A stretch of 64,000 nucleotides of DNA, from the NCBI RefSeq assembly GCF_900142985.1, contig NZ_LT670849.1:372001-436000 (forward strand). Direction: 5' to 3'. Position numbers and translations under genes: made by a program. The notes below the pieces were generated by a model. It was given only the letters and a program-made list of their open reading frames with translations, had not been told where the DNA came from and did no database searches. This document shows positions 8,652 through 17,686 of the stretch, piece by piece. Origin of the DNA: Bradyrhizobium erythrophlei (GTDB lineage: Bacteria; Pseudomonadota; Alphaproteobacteria; Rhizobiales; Xanthobacteraceae). The stretch's first letter is position 1, and the number at the start of each line of letters is the position of its first letter.

Positions 8652-11027
8652 TTATACGGCGGGTCCCGCGGGACTCGCCTTTCCGCGCAGCTTCAGCGAC
8701 AGATTGATCAGGAACATCGCGGTCGGCCGCAGGATGAAGAGGTCGGCGACCAGCGCCGCCACCATCGAGAATGCGCTGAGCCAGCCGAACAGGCGCAACG
8801 ACGGAAGGTCGGAAAACACCGTCACGACCAGACCGCAGGCAAGCACCACCGTGGTCAGGATCAGCGCCGGTCCGACCAGCACCGTCGCCCGCTCGACCGC
8901 AAGGTCCGGCGTCACGTCGGGCTTCGATTCAAGCCGCAAACGATTGAGGAAGTGGATGGTGGCGGAAAGCCCCAGCCCGAACGACACCGTCAACGCCACG
9001 ACGCTGGCGAATTGCAGCCCCTCCCCGAGCAGCCAGAGTACTGTTCCGGACAGCACCACGGGAAAGATTCCGGGCAGGATGCAGGAGAACATCACGACGA
9101 TCGAACGGAAGGCGAGACCGATAAAGATCGCGACCAGTGCAAACTCGATCGTCAGGCCGCGGTTGAGCTTTTCGATCATGTTGGCGGAATTGCGCGCGGC
9201 AATCGCCGAAAGGCCGGTGACCGCGATCTCGTAACCGGGATGCGCCGTCCGCACGGCATCGAGCCCATGATCGAGCTTTTCGACGACAGGCAGAATCTGG
9301 CTGGAATCGAGATCCGGGACCCTGCCCGACACCACCACCGCATCCTGATTGGCCGAGATGAAACGGCGCACCAGATATTCGGGAATGACGCCGACATACT
9401 CCTTCAACGTCGCGACGTCCGAGCTGCCCGCTTTTTCCGCAAGCCAGCGCCGCAGCGTCTCCAGCGACCAGACGTTGCCGACGCCCGCCTGCTTTTCGAC
9501 CTGCGAATGAACGTCGGCGATGGTCTGCAGGGTTTGCGGATCGTAGAGCGAGGCGCCCTTCGGGAATTCGATCAGCACGTCGATCGCGTTGGCGCCGGTC
9601 AGCTTGGCGTCGAGACGGCTGCTCGCGGCAACCGCCTGCTGCTTGTCCGGCACCTGATCGGCAAGCCGGTAGCGCGGCTCCAGATTGGCGTAGATCACGC
9701 CGAGGGAACCGACGAACAACACCGCAATGAGACTGAAGAGGCCGGGACGGCCGACCATCCGCACCGCGATCCAGTAGCAGAAATTCCGCAGCATCTGGAC
9801 GCCGGCATCTGCGCCCTGGAATTTGACGGCGAAGATCTTTTCGTTGCGCACGAACAGCACGCCGAAGACCGGCACCAGCGACAGCACCGCGACCAGCGCG
9901 ATGATCGTTGCCGCAAGCCCGGCTTCACCGAATTTACGGATCAGGTCGGAATCCGAAAACTGGAGCGCGATAAACGAAATGCCGGCCGTGCCGTGCGTCA
10001 GCACGCACGCTGGCCCGACGACCAGCACCGCGTTGCGGAACGCCGTGTACTTGTCCTGCCCCGCAATCAGGCGGTCCCGCGCCGCAAAGGTGAGCTGCAT
10101 CGAGTCCGAAAAGCTGATCACCATGATGAGCGGCGTCATCACGTTCAGGAACATGTTGAGATTGAAACCCGCCCAGCCGAGGCCGCCGAGCGCCAGCAAA
10201 ATCGCGATGATTGGCGGGAATGCCGCCGCCACCATGAACGAGATCTTGCGGAAGAAGATGATCGCGATGATGCAGCCAGCCAGGATGCCGAGAATATTAT
10301 AGGTCAGACCGTCGCGCTCGACCGCGTTGCGGATTTCGAGCTGCATCACCGGAACGCCGGACAGTTCGGCGTTGAGGCCGGTGTCCCCGAGGTCATCTTT
10401 CATCAGCTTGCGAATCTCGCCGATGGTCTTGCCGAGATTGTTGCTGGCGACGACGTCTGGCTCGATCGAGAGCACGATCAGCGCCAGCGTGCCGTCTTCC
10501 GACAGCAATTTGCCGCGAATGAGCTCGTTCGACTTCACCGTTTCGATGAACTTGTCGTAGTCGGCGCCTTGCGGCAATTCGGATGGGAATAGCGCTGCGG
10601 GGAATTTGCCGGGGGCCGGCGCCTGCCGCGCCGAGAACAGCGAGATCAGTCCGCGAGTTCCCTCCACCAATTGCAGGTCGGTGATGAAGTCGCGCAGCTT
10701 TTCCAGATTGTCGCGCGCCAGCAGGTTCTTGCCTTCGACCACGACCAGCACGTCGAATTCGGTCGCCGGGAAGCGTTTGATTTCCGATTCGTATTGCCGG
10801 TATTCCCTGGAATTGGAACGGAACAGCTGGCTCAGGGAATCGTCGATCTTGATGCGCTCGATTCCGAAAATCGCACCGATGACGAGCGCCACGAGAATGA
10901 TGCAGGACCAGATCGGCGCTTGAACCGCGATAAGTCCGATCCTCTCGAGCCCAAAGGCGATGCTTGCCGTCGGACGCTGCTCGATCTTCTCGACGTGGAC
11001 TTCACTCTCGCTGTGCTTTTCGAGCAT
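8652..11027 (-). CDS. RND/MMPL-family exporter, HpnN-like candidate
   Basis: Inner-membrane RND superfamily protein of 791 residues with the MMPL layout: one helix near residues 38-57, a large periplasmic loop, a block of helices around 245-400, a helix near 430-450, a second periplasmic loop, then a second helix block around 625-780. The transmembrane acid-containing stretch MVISFSDSMQLTFAARDR is typical of sterol-sensing/MMPL proteins. HpnN, the RND protein that moves hopanoids to the outer membrane, is usually about 860 residues and starts differently, so the assignment rests mostly on position beside hpnP and the hpn operon. It is transcribed in the same direction as eutB-hpnP-eutC, with 217 bp separating it from eutC. 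Confidence 0.8.
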   Translation of the reverse strand: MLEKHSESEVHVEKIEQRPTASIAFGLERIGLIAVQAPIWSCIILVALVIGAIFGIERIKIDDSLSQLFRSNSREYRQYESEIKRFPATEFDVLVVVEGKNLLARDNLEKLRDFITDLQLVEGTRGLISLFSARQAPAPGKFPAALFPSELPQGADYDKFIETVKSNELIRGKLLSEDGTLALIVLSIEPDVVASNNLGKTIGEIRKLMKDDLGDTGLNAELSGVPVMQLEIRNAVERDGLTYNILGILAGCIIAIIFFRKISFMVAAAFPPIIAILLALGGLGWAGFNLNMFLNVMTPLIMVISFSDSMQLTFAARDRLIAGQDKYTAFRNAVLVVGPACVLTHGTAGISFIALQFSDSDLIRKFGEAGLAATIIALVAVLSLVPVFGVLFVRNEKIFAVKFQGADAGVQMLRNFCYWIAVRMVGRPGLFSLIAVLFVGSLGVIYANLEPRYRLADQVPDKQQAVAASSRLDAKLTGANAIDVLIEFPKGASLYDPQTLQTIADVHSQVEKQAGVGNVWSLETLRRWLAEKAGSSDVATLKEYVGVIPEYLVRRFISANQDAVVVSGRVPDLDSSQILPVVEKLDHGLDAVRTAHPGYEIAVTGLSAIAARNSANMIEKLNRGLTIEFALVAIFIGLAFRSIVVMFSCILPGIFPVVLSGTVLWLLGEGLQFASVVALTVSFGLGLSATIHFLNRLRLESKPDVTPDLAVERATVLVGPALILTTVVLACGLVVTVFSDLPSLRLFGWLSAFSMVAALVADLFILRPTAMFLINLSLKLRGKASPAGPAV

Positions 11028-11244
11028 GCCCTATCCAATTCTCACATCGGCTCAATTAGCCGCAGAAAGTGACAAAAACAAATTTTGTCTGGAACCCCTC
11101 CGCCGATCGACGGAGGATCGCAATGGTCGTTGAAAACATACGACAATTTTGCAGAGGGGTGTAGCAGGTCTGTCCGGCTTCTCGCAAGGATTGGAAGGAC
11201 GAAAGGCAGGTCGCGGTGGGCGAGAAATCGATCGACTTTTCACG

Positions 11245-12069
11245 TTAATTGGCGATGGTCGCCTGCCCTGCCCGGACGCCGCTTTCGTCCTTCAGCGCGA
11301 CGCCCGTCAATTCTCGGATAAGCCCTTCGCGAATCAACCAGCAGATCCTGGCCGCGGCCTCCTCATAGCCGAGTCCGGCGCGGTGGATATTGGAGACGCA
11401 GTTGCGCTTTTCATCCGTGGTTCCGATAGCGGGAGCATAGGTCAGATAGACCCCGAGGCTGTCGGCGGCAGACAGACCCGGCCGCTCACCGATCAGCATC
11501 GCGGTCATGCGCGCACCAAGTACGTCACCGATTTCGTCACCCAAGGCCACGCGCGCCCCTGTTGCAACCACGGCAGGGCCGACCGCGATCGCATCTTCCG
11601 CGAGCAACGGCAGCAGCCTGCGCAATAGTTCGATCGCATGCGCGTTGACGGCCGCCGGGGAAAGTCCGTCGCCGACGACAATCGAAACGGCGCCCGCGCT
11701 GCTGCGATGGCGCGCCAGTCCCGCCTTCGACTCCGCGTCAAGCTTGCGCCCGAGGTCGGGGCGCGCGAGGTAGTCGTTACGGCCAGGCGCGAGGCTCGAA
11801 ACCGGCTCTGCTTCCAAACCGAGATCGGCGAGGCCTTGCAGCAAGCCCTCCGCGTCGAAAGCGGCGTGAACCGCATCGCGGGCGCGCGCATGGTCGAGGG
11901 TAAATTCGAGCAAAGCCTTGGTGGGCAGGCTTGCACCCGAGCGGCCCAGCGCCACGCGTGCGGGCGTTAGCTCGCGCAGGCGCTCGAGCGGCGCGGGAGG
12001 TTCGGTCCTAGTGAGATCACTCGGCAGGGACGGAAGCCTCGCGCAGCCGCATCGAATAATTCGACGCAT
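11245..12069 (-). CDS. eutC: Ethanolamine ammonia-lyase small subunit
   Basis: Small subunit of the adenosylcobalamin-dependent lyase that splits ethanolamine to acetaldehyde and ammonia. The family core begins at [15 protein letters not shown] and includes [46 protein letters not shown] and [20 protein letters not shown], all characteristic of EutC. The ATG at 12069 is the last usual start codon before this core (no ATG, GTG or TTG follows in frame), so the gene must overlap the end of hpnP by 53 bp, implying translational coupling. An ATG at 12120 would extend it by 17 residues. No other eut genes (eutA reactivase, shell proteins, aldehyde dehydrogenase) are nearby. Confidence 0.93.
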   Translation of the reverse strand: MRRIIRCGCARLPSLPSDLTRTEPPAPLERLRELTPARVALGRSGASLPTKALLEFTLDHARARDAVHAAFDAEGLLQGLADLGLEAEPVSSLAPGRNDYLARPDLGRKLDAESKAGLARHRSSAGAVSIVVGDGLSPAAVNAHAIELLRRLLPLLAEDAIAVGPAVVATGARVALGDEIGDVLGARMTAMLIGERPGLSAADSLGVYLTYAPAIGTTDEKRNCVSNIHRAGLGYEEAAARICWLIREGLIRELTGVALKDESGVRAGQATIAN

Positions 12070-13597
12070 TCTGCCGGCCACGAGAAGCGGCGCGTGCGAA
12101 CATGATGAGGTGGTGGGCAACTATCATCGAGGCGATCAGGTGCTCGATCTCGCCGCGGGCGAGACGCCGAAGCGCGAATTTCCAGAACTCGAGTTTGTAG
12201 TCGCCGAGAACCCCAACCTGCCAGAAGATATTGCGCAGCATGATGAGGCCAAGCCTGATGTTTTCCCACGACGCCTTCGGAGGCGGCCGCTTGATCTGGT
12301 TCGGCGCGGTGTTCTGGATTTGATACTCGTAGCGCTGCAAGAGCCTTGCCGGTTCATAGGCCACGCCCATGCACTTGCGCCAGGTGTCCACAACCTCATC
12401 ATAGGGCATGCGGAAGTCGACATTGGACTCCCTGCCCTCATCCTCGATCAGGCGGTTCTCTTTCGCCAGCCGATCCCACAGCGGCGTCTTTGGCAGCGCC
12501 TGAAGCAGATTGATGGTCAAAAGCGGAATTTGCGATGCTTCGATGAATTCGAGCAAATGCGCGCCGGTTTCCGGCTTGTCAGTGTCCAGCCCGAGAATGA
12601 TCCCTGACACCACTTCCATGCCGTAGCTGTTGATGGTCCGGATACCTTCCATGATGGGAACCATCATGTTGTGATCCTTGTGGATCGCTTTCAGCGCCAC
12701 CGGATCCGGCGTCTCGATACCGCAGAACACCGTGCAGAAGAACGCCTCGCGCATCCCGGCCAGGATTTCCGGCCGCTTGGCGATATTCAGCGTCGCCTCG
12801 CAGGAGAAGCGCAGGACAAAGCCCGTCTTCTTTTGCCACTCGACTAGGTGCGGCAACAGGTCGAGCGCGGCCTTGCGGTTGCCGATGAAGTTGTCATCGA
12901 CAAAATAAACCGAGCCGCGGATGCCGCATTCGAGCAGCTTGTCGAGTTCGGCCGTAATCTGTTGCGGCGTCTTGATACGCGGGTTGCGGCCGTAGAGTCC
13001 GGGGATGTCGCAAAATTCGCATTGATACGGACAGCCGCTCGAATACTGGATGCTGCCCAGGAAGTAGCGATTGAGTTCGGCGAGTTCATAGGCGGGAAGC
13101 GGAAAGCTCGTCATGTCGAGACGATCGACCGTCTTGAGCACGACCTGCGTTTCCGGGCGCGACGGGTCGCGAGCCAACCGCCCGATCAGTTCATCGGTCG
13201 CGTCGCCGAGCTCACCAACATGCAGGTAATCGAACGAGGGATAGTAGTCCGGACATGCGCTGACGGAAGGTCCGCCGATCGCAACCGGCAGATCGAAGGC
13301 ATGCGCGCGTCGGCAGATATCGTTCATCTGCTGCCGCTGAATGTGCATGCCGCTGACGAATACCGCTTCCGCCCACTCGAAATCCTCGGTCGTGGCAGGT
13401 CGGATGTTTTCGTCGACGAAGCGGACCGGCCAGTTCTCGGGCATGTAGGCCGCGATCAACAGCAGCCCTTGTGGCGGCATGAAAGCCTGAACGCCGTCGG
13501 TAAGCGGATAGGAATATTCGAACGTGCCAAAGGAGGACGTATAGCGCGGAAAGACGCACAGGATACGACGTACCGTGTCAGCGCTTGCGGCTCTCAT
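12017..13597 (-). CDS. hpnP: Hopanoid C-2 methyltransferase HpnP (B12-binding radical SAM)
   Basis: Class B radical SAM methylase that makes 2-methylhopanoids, the lipids behind 2-methylhopane biomarkers. The 526-residue protein starts with the diagnostic [15 protein letters not shown], has a cobalamin-binding-type N-terminal domain (residues about 10-145), the radical SAM CX3CX2C motif at Cys189, Cys193 and Cys196 ([14 protein letters not shown]), and a long C-terminal extension (DUF4070-type). The ATG at 13597 follows AGGGAAAG. It lies between eutB (312 bp upstream) and eutC (53 bp overlap) on one strand. The upstream gap holds the paired palindromes at 13748-13914. I looked for the EcfG promoter pattern known from R. 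palustris hpnP and did not find it here. Confidence 0.95.
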   Translation of the reverse strand: MRAASADTVRRILCVFPRYTSSFGTFEYSYPLTDGVQAFMPPQGLLLIAAYMPENWPVRFVDENIRPATTEDFEWAEAVFVSGMHIQRQQMNDICRRAHAFDLPVAIGGPSVSACPDYYPSFDYLHVGELGDATDELIGRLARDPSRPETQVVLKTVDRLDMTSFPLPAYELAELNRYFLGSIQYSSGCPYQCEFCDIPGLYGRNPRIKTPQQITAELDKLLECGIRGSVYFVDDNFIGNRKAALDLLPHLVEWQKKTGFVLRFSCEATLNIAKRPEILAGMREAFFCTVFCGIETPDPVALKAIHKDHNMMVPIMEGIRTINSYGMEVVSGIILGLDTDKPETGAHLLEFIEASQIPLLTINLLQALPKTPLWDRLAKENRLIEDEGRESNVDFRMPYDEVVDTWRKCMGVAYEPARLLQRYEYQIQNTAPNQIKRPPPKASWENIRLGLIMLRNIFWQVGVLGDYKLEFWKFALRRLARGEIEHLIASMIVAHHLIMFARAASRGRQNASNYSMRLREASVPAE

Positions 13598-13747
13598 AGC
13601 TTTCCCTGCGCCTTCAACTCCGACGATTTAATCATGCAAACCGTAAGCTGGGCCACAAATTTTTCAGGATTGTGGCAGCGCCCCGACCCGGCAGTGACCG
13701 GATAACTGTTAGGTGGCGCGCAGATCGCGACCCCGCAAGGCCGGCTG

Positions 13748-13914
13748 GGTGGAGTGGATTTGACATTCGCCACCCGCCTAGCCGCAGGTTCGTCGAGCGA
13801 ATGTCGAATCCCAGCCTCCACCAGAAACTTATATTCGCTAGCGGTCCTTCGATTCTAACATTCGCAAAAGTGCCCGCCGTGAAGGGATGCGAATGTTAAA
13901 ATCGGACCGCTAGC
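13748..13914. repeat. Paired palindromes between eutB and hpnP
   Basis: Two imperfect palindromes in tandem. The first (13748-13822, 75 bp) has arms starting GGTGGAG and ending GACATTCGC. The second (13837-13914, 78 bp) has outer arms GCTAGCGGTCC and inner arms TAACATTCGCA. The loop-side arm sequence GATT(C/T)(G/T)-ACATTCGC is shared between the two units. The 14-bp spacer carries AAACTTAT (13825-13832) followed six bases later by TAG. The right arm overlaps the eutB TAG stop codon (13910-13912). The same architecture occurs at 55802-55970. As RNA each unit would fold into a long hairpin between eutB and hpnP. Confidence 0.85.
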
Positions 13915-15292
13915 CGATCAGGCGGCGGGCGAAGTCCGGCAGCAGTTCGCCGCTACCGGCGAGACGAAAACTGGCATCCACAATACCTGCACGAAACAGC
14001 CAGTCGTCGAACTCAGGTGCGCGCTTCAACCCGAAGACGTCGCGGACGTAAAGTGCGTCATGAAACGACGTCGACTGATAATTCAACATCACGTCGTCGG
14101 CGCCCGGGACCCCCATGATGAAATTGACGCCGGCCGCCGCGAGCAACGTCAGCAGACTGTCCATGTCATCCTGATCGGCTTCGGCGTGATTGGTGTAGCA
14201 AACATCCACGCCCAGCGGCAGACCAAGCAGCTTGCCGCAAAAGTGATCCTCGAGCCCGGCGCGGATGATCTGCTTGCCGTCGTAAAGATATTCGGGACCG
14301 ATAAAGCCGACGACGCTGTTGACGAGCAACGGATCGAACGCGCGCGCGACCGCGTAGGCACGCGCCTCGCAAGTCTGCTGGTCGACGCCGTGATGGGCAT
14401 TGGCCGACAGCGCCGACCCCTGCCCGGTTTCGAAATACATCACGTTGTGACCGACGGTACCGCGCTGAAGCGAACGGCCGGCATCGTGCGCTTCACGTAA
14501 CAGTTTAAGATCGACGCCGAAGCTTCGGTTGGCGGCCTCCGTTCCTGCGATCGACTGAAAGACCAGATCGACGGGCACGCGCTCGGAAATCAATCGAAGC
14601 GTCGTCGTCACGTGGGACAGCACGCAGGATTGCGTCGGAATTTGCAGCCGGCCAATGATCTCGTCGAGCAGATGCAGCAGCCTGGCGATCACGGCGGGAT
14701 CGTCGCTCGCCGGATTGATGCCGATGCACGCATCGCCCGCCCCGAGCAAAATACCATCCAGGATCGATGCGGTGATACCCTTCGCATCATCGAAGGGATG
14801 GTTGGGCTGCAACCGAACGCTCATTCGCCCGTGCAGCCCGATCGTGTCGCGGAAAGCGGTAACGACCTCGCATTTTTTCGCAACCAGGATCAGATCCTGG
14901 TTGCGCATCAGCTTTGAAACCGCCGCCGCCATTTCCGGCGTGATCCCGCGCGCGATGGTCTTGAGAACGTCCGAGCTTGCGTTTCCCGACAGCAGCCAGT
15001 CGCGGAATGCCCCGACCGTCAACGAGGAAATGGCCGCAAAGGCCACGGGATCATGGCCGTCGACGATCAGACGCGTAACCTCGTCAGCTTCATAGGGAAT
15101 GACCGCTTCGGTGAGGAACTGCTTGAGGGGCACATCAGCGAGCACAATCCGCGCCGCCACCATCTCTTCGGCGCTGTCGGCCGCAACCCCGGCCAGGCGA
15201 TCGCCAGAGCGCGGCGGACTTGCCTTGGCCAGGAGTTCGCGGAGGTCGCTGAAGACGTAGGCGGTATTACCGATGGCGTGCCGATAGGCCAT
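13910..15292 (-). CDS. eutB: Ethanolamine ammonia-lyase large subunit
   Basis: Catalytic large subunit of ethanolamine ammonia-lyase (TIM barrel, adenosylcobalamin-dependent). The 460-residue length is normal. Family stretches include RLQPNHPFDD, LLGAGDACIGINPASDDP, QSCVLSHVTTTL, SANAHHGVDQQTCEARAYA and NFIMGVPGADDVMLNYQ. The start ATG at 15292 follows GGAGCAAGC. The ribosome site adjoins a perfect 12-bp palindrome (15301-15312) that could fold over it. EutC is separated from EutB by hpnP, an unusual split of a two-subunit enzyme. A chemoreceptor gene diverges upstream. Confidence 0.95.
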   Translation of the reverse strand: MAYRHAIGNTAYVFSDLRELLAKASPPRSGDRLAGVAADSAEEMVAARIVLADVPLKQFLTEAVIPYEADEVTRLIVDGHDPVAFAAISSLTVGAFRDWLLSGNASSDVLKTIARGITPEMAAAVSKLMRNQDLILVAKKCEVVTAFRDTIGLHGRMSVRLQPNHPFDDAKGITASILDGILLGAGDACIGINPASDDPAVIARLLHLLDEIIGRLQIPTQSCVLSHVTTTLRLISERVPVDLVFQSIAGTEAANRSFGVDLKLLREAHDAGRSLQRGTVGHNVMYFETGQGSALSANAHHGVDQQTCEARAYAVARAFDPLLVNSVVGFIGPEYLYDGKQIIRAGLEDHFCGKLLGLPLGVDVCYTNHAEADQDDMDSLLTLLAAAGVNFIMGVPGADDVMLNYQSTSFHDALYVRDVFGLKRAPEFDDWLFRAGIVDASFRLAGSGELLPDFARRLIG

Positions 15293-15608
15293 GCTTGCTC
15301 CGGACCGGTCCGCGCCGACGGTCTAAACCTGTCGTTCATAGCATTTTGTATGCCACCTGCGACAAGCTGCCTCGTCTTTTGCAGGTGGTAAGCGCGGCTT
15401 GCTTCAGCAAGACGGTTCGCCAACAAGTTGTTGATTTTATTGATATTTACAGATGGCCCGCCGCCGACACCTAACGATCGGTCAACGCCAAGGGTGCCCA
15501 AAAGGGAACCCGGCCATGACAATGGTTAAGATTTTCTACAGACAAATTTCACATAATCTTCAACGACGGCCATCAACGCGGTGATTGGCCTCCTGCGCGA
15601 GGCCAAGG
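15293..15608. promoter_or_regulatory. Divergent eutB / chemoreceptor control region with two inverted repeats
   Basis: This 316-bp region contains two inverted repeats on the eutB side: the perfect palindrome CGGACCGGTCCG at 15301-15312, next to the eutB ribosome site, and CCACCTGC (15353-15360) paired with GCAGGTGG (15381-15388), 20 bp apart. An A/T-rich tract (TTGTTGATTTTATTGATATTTACAG) at about 15427-15452 could hold a promoter. I saw no cobalamin riboswitch B12-box and no sigma-54 pattern. The function of the repeats is unproven. Confidence 0.45.
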
Positions 15609-17354
15609 ATGTCAGATATCATGCAATCTATTGCGCCATCAGGCCCCCGGAAGGCCTCAAGCTTTTCGCTTGCCTCCAAGCTTTACGCCATATTTGTCCT
15701 GTTTGCGTTGCTGACAGCGGCGATCACCGCGCTATCCGAATACAACACGCGCCACAGCAGCGAACTGACCCATTCCATCGAGACTGCAAACCTGGCGGCG
15801 CTCAGTGTCGAGCGGGTCAATTCGCTGGTCTATGCCGTGGTGATGGAGTCTCGCGGAATCTACATGTCGACCGATCTGCCGGTCATCAAGAAGTACGGCG
15901 ACGGGCTGCACAAATTCAGCGGTCAACTTCTCGACGTCGTCAAGAAGTGGGAATCCATCGTCCAGGCTGACGACGCCCAGCAATTTGCGACCTTCAAAAA
16001 GCGGATCGATCAATTCATCGAATTCCGAAAAGAGCTCGTTCGCCGCGCGGTCGAAGTGAGCCCCGAGGCCGGCCGCGAATGGGGCGACAACGATGCCAAT
16101 CGCAGCGTACGCATTGCGCTAAATGACGATCTTGCAGCGCTGTCCAAGGTCTACGCGGAGCGCGCCAAGAAAATTGCCGAGGATACCGCCCTCAACCGCC
16201 AACTCGCTTTTCTTCTGACCTGTCTGGGCGGACTGGCGCTAATTCTGGTCGGCGTCGGTGTCTTCATCATTGCCCGGCTGGTCGCGCGTCCGCTTTCCGT
16301 TATTACCACCACCATCAAGCAGGTCGCGGAAGGCGCCGAAGGCATCGAGGTTCCGCACATCGGTCGGCAGGACGAAATCGGCGCACTGGCGCGGGCGATC
16401 CGGATCTTTCAGGAAGCGATGGATCGCAACCGCAACCTCAGCTCGCAGGCATTGCTGGACTCCAAAGCCCGCGAAGAACGAACCCGGCAGATCGAAACCT
16501 CGGTCGAATCCTTCCGTGACGCGATCGGTAGCGTGCTGAGCGCGGTGAACGACAGCGCCTCGGGCATGCGCAACACCGCACAATCGATTTCGGGCGTCGC
16601 GGGCGTTGCCAGCGGGCGCGCAAGCGCCGCCGCGCACGCCACCGAACAGGCCTCCAGCAACGTTTCAGCCGTCGCCAGCGCCGCCGAACAACTGTCCGCC
16701 TCGATCGAGGAGATCGGCCGCCAGGTGCGCCAATCGGCCGACGTGGTCGAGCAGGCCGGCCAGCGCACCGGCAAATCGGTCGCTGAAATCGAAAGCCTTG
16801 CCGCGGCGACCCAGCGCATCGACGGCGTGCTCACGCTGATTCAGGCGATTGCCGAGCAGACCAACCTTCTGGCGCTCAACGCCACGATCGAGGCCGCCCG
16901 CGCCGGCGAAGCCGGCCGCGGCTTTGCCGTCGTGGCCCATGAAGTGAAGGCGCTCGCCGGGCAAACGGCCAAGGCTACTTCCGAAATCGGCCAGAACATC
17001 AGCATGATTCAGGTTTCGACGCGAAACGCCGTCGAAGCTGTGCGCGAAATCGGCACCGCCGTACGCGAGATCAACGAGGTCACGGCCAACATCGCCGGCG
17101 CCGTCGGACAACAGGATGCGGCAACGCGCGAGATTTCCGCTAACGCGCAGCTTGCCGCCGAGGGCAATTCGACGCTGGTCATGAATATCGGATCGCTCAG
17201 CGAAGCCATCGACAACACCAATAAAGGGGCATCGTCGGTGCTTTCGGCGTCAAGCGATCTAGCTTCGACGGCGGAGCGGCTATCGCGTGAGGTCGAGAAA
17301 TTCTTCCACGATCTGCGCGCCGAGGACGAGGCCCCGGCGCGTCGCGCTGGCTAG
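15609..17354 (+). CDS. Methyl-accepting chemotaxis protein
   Basis: Transmembrane chemoreceptor of 581 residues from the ATG at 15609 (preceded by GAGGCCAAGG). A TTG at 15585 would add eight residues and is less likely. Order: helix near residues 25-43, a helical periplasmic sensor of about 150 residues, a second helix near 197-220, HAMP ([20 protein letters not shown] onward), and a cytoplasmic MA domain with the conserved hairpin [20 protein letters not shown] and [12 protein letters not shown]. The C-terminus ([17 protein letters not shown]) has no NWETF-type CheR tether. The ligand is unknown. Its position divergent from eutB makes ethanolamine or a related amine one possible cue, but that is only inference from location. 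Confidence 0.93.
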   Translation: MSDIMQSIAPSGPRKASSFSLASKLYAIFVLFALLTAAITALSEYNTRHSSELTHSIETANLAALSVERVNSLVYAVVMESRGIYMSTDLPVIKKYGDGLHKFSGQLLDVVKKWESIVQADDAQQFATFKKRIDQFIEFRKELVRRAVEVSPEAGREWGDNDANRSVRIALNDDLAALSKVYAERAKKIAEDTALNRQLAFLLTCLGGLALILVGVGVFIIARLVARPLSVITTTIKQVAEGAEGIEVPHIGRQDEIGALARAIRIFQEAMDRNRNLSSQALLDSKAREERTRQIETSVESFRDAIGSVLSAVNDSASGMRNTAQSISGVAGVASGRASAAAHATEQASSNVSAVASAAEQLSASIEEIGRQVRQSADVVEQAGQRTGKSVAEIESLAAATQRIDGVLTLIQAIAEQTNLLALNATIEAARAGEAGRGFAVVAHEVKALAGQTAKATSEIGQNISMIQVSTRNAVEAVREIGTAVREINEVTANIAGAVGQQDAATREISANAQLAAEGNSTLVMNIGSLSEAIDNTNKGASSVLSASSDLASTAERLSREVEKFFHDLRAEDEAPARRAG

Positions 17355-17378
17355 AAATCCCTTCGGACGGCGAACGCT

Positions 17379-17528
17379 TCAGAACCAGGGATACAGGATC
17401 CGGACGCCGCCCACGAAGACAAACGCCATCGACATGGCGAGCCCGCTGGCGCTAAACAGCGCGATCTGATTGAAGAGGCCAGCCTCCATCGAAGAGTGGC
17501 GGCTGCCCGGGTTTGAAATATTCAGCAT
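17379..17528 (-). CDS. Candidate 49-residue single-pass membrane microprotein
   Basis: Short ORF on the minus strand starting at the ATG at 17528 directly after a strong ribosome site (AAGGGGGGACTC). The predicted 49 residues have a polar start (MLNISNPGSRHSSMEAG), then a hydrophobic segment of about 20-25 residues (LFNQIALFSASGLAMSMAFV and onward) and end with the aromatic RILYPWF. It is on the same strand as, and 158 bp downstream of, the transglutaminase operon and converges with the chemoreceptor. The ribosome site, clean membrane helix and stop position favour a real gene; no function is recognised. Confidence 0.6.
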   Translation of the reverse strand: MLNISNPGSRHSSMEAGLFNQIALFSASGLAMSMAFVFVGGVRILYPWF

Positions 17529-17686
17529 GAGTCCCCCCTTGATTGCAGGCCATGATGCCTGATTGTGGGCAACTCTACGGGCTGACTGATAAGCAGAGTC
17601 TTACCCGACATCCCCAACCCTAATGAACAGTAAAGACCGGGTTAAGAACGGACGCCGCGCGCGATCAACGCCGCGCGATCTACTTG

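Noticed and set aside
8952..10592. 546-residue open frame on the + strand opposite the RND exporter
   Set aside because: Composition is dominated by Arg, Asp, His and Gln with no fold-like pattern; it is the antisense shadow of a well-supported membrane protein in high-GC DNA.
13598..13760. EcfG-type promoter (GGAAC, 16-17 bp, CGTT) upstream of hpnP, as reported for R. palustris
   Set aside because: Neither half-site is present in this interval on the hpnP strand; hpnP may be transcribed from eutB or from another promoter type.
15293..15584. Cobalamin riboswitch in front of eutB
   Set aside because: No B12-box-like sequence was found on the minus strand; only simple inverted repeats are visible. 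A covariance search would settle it.
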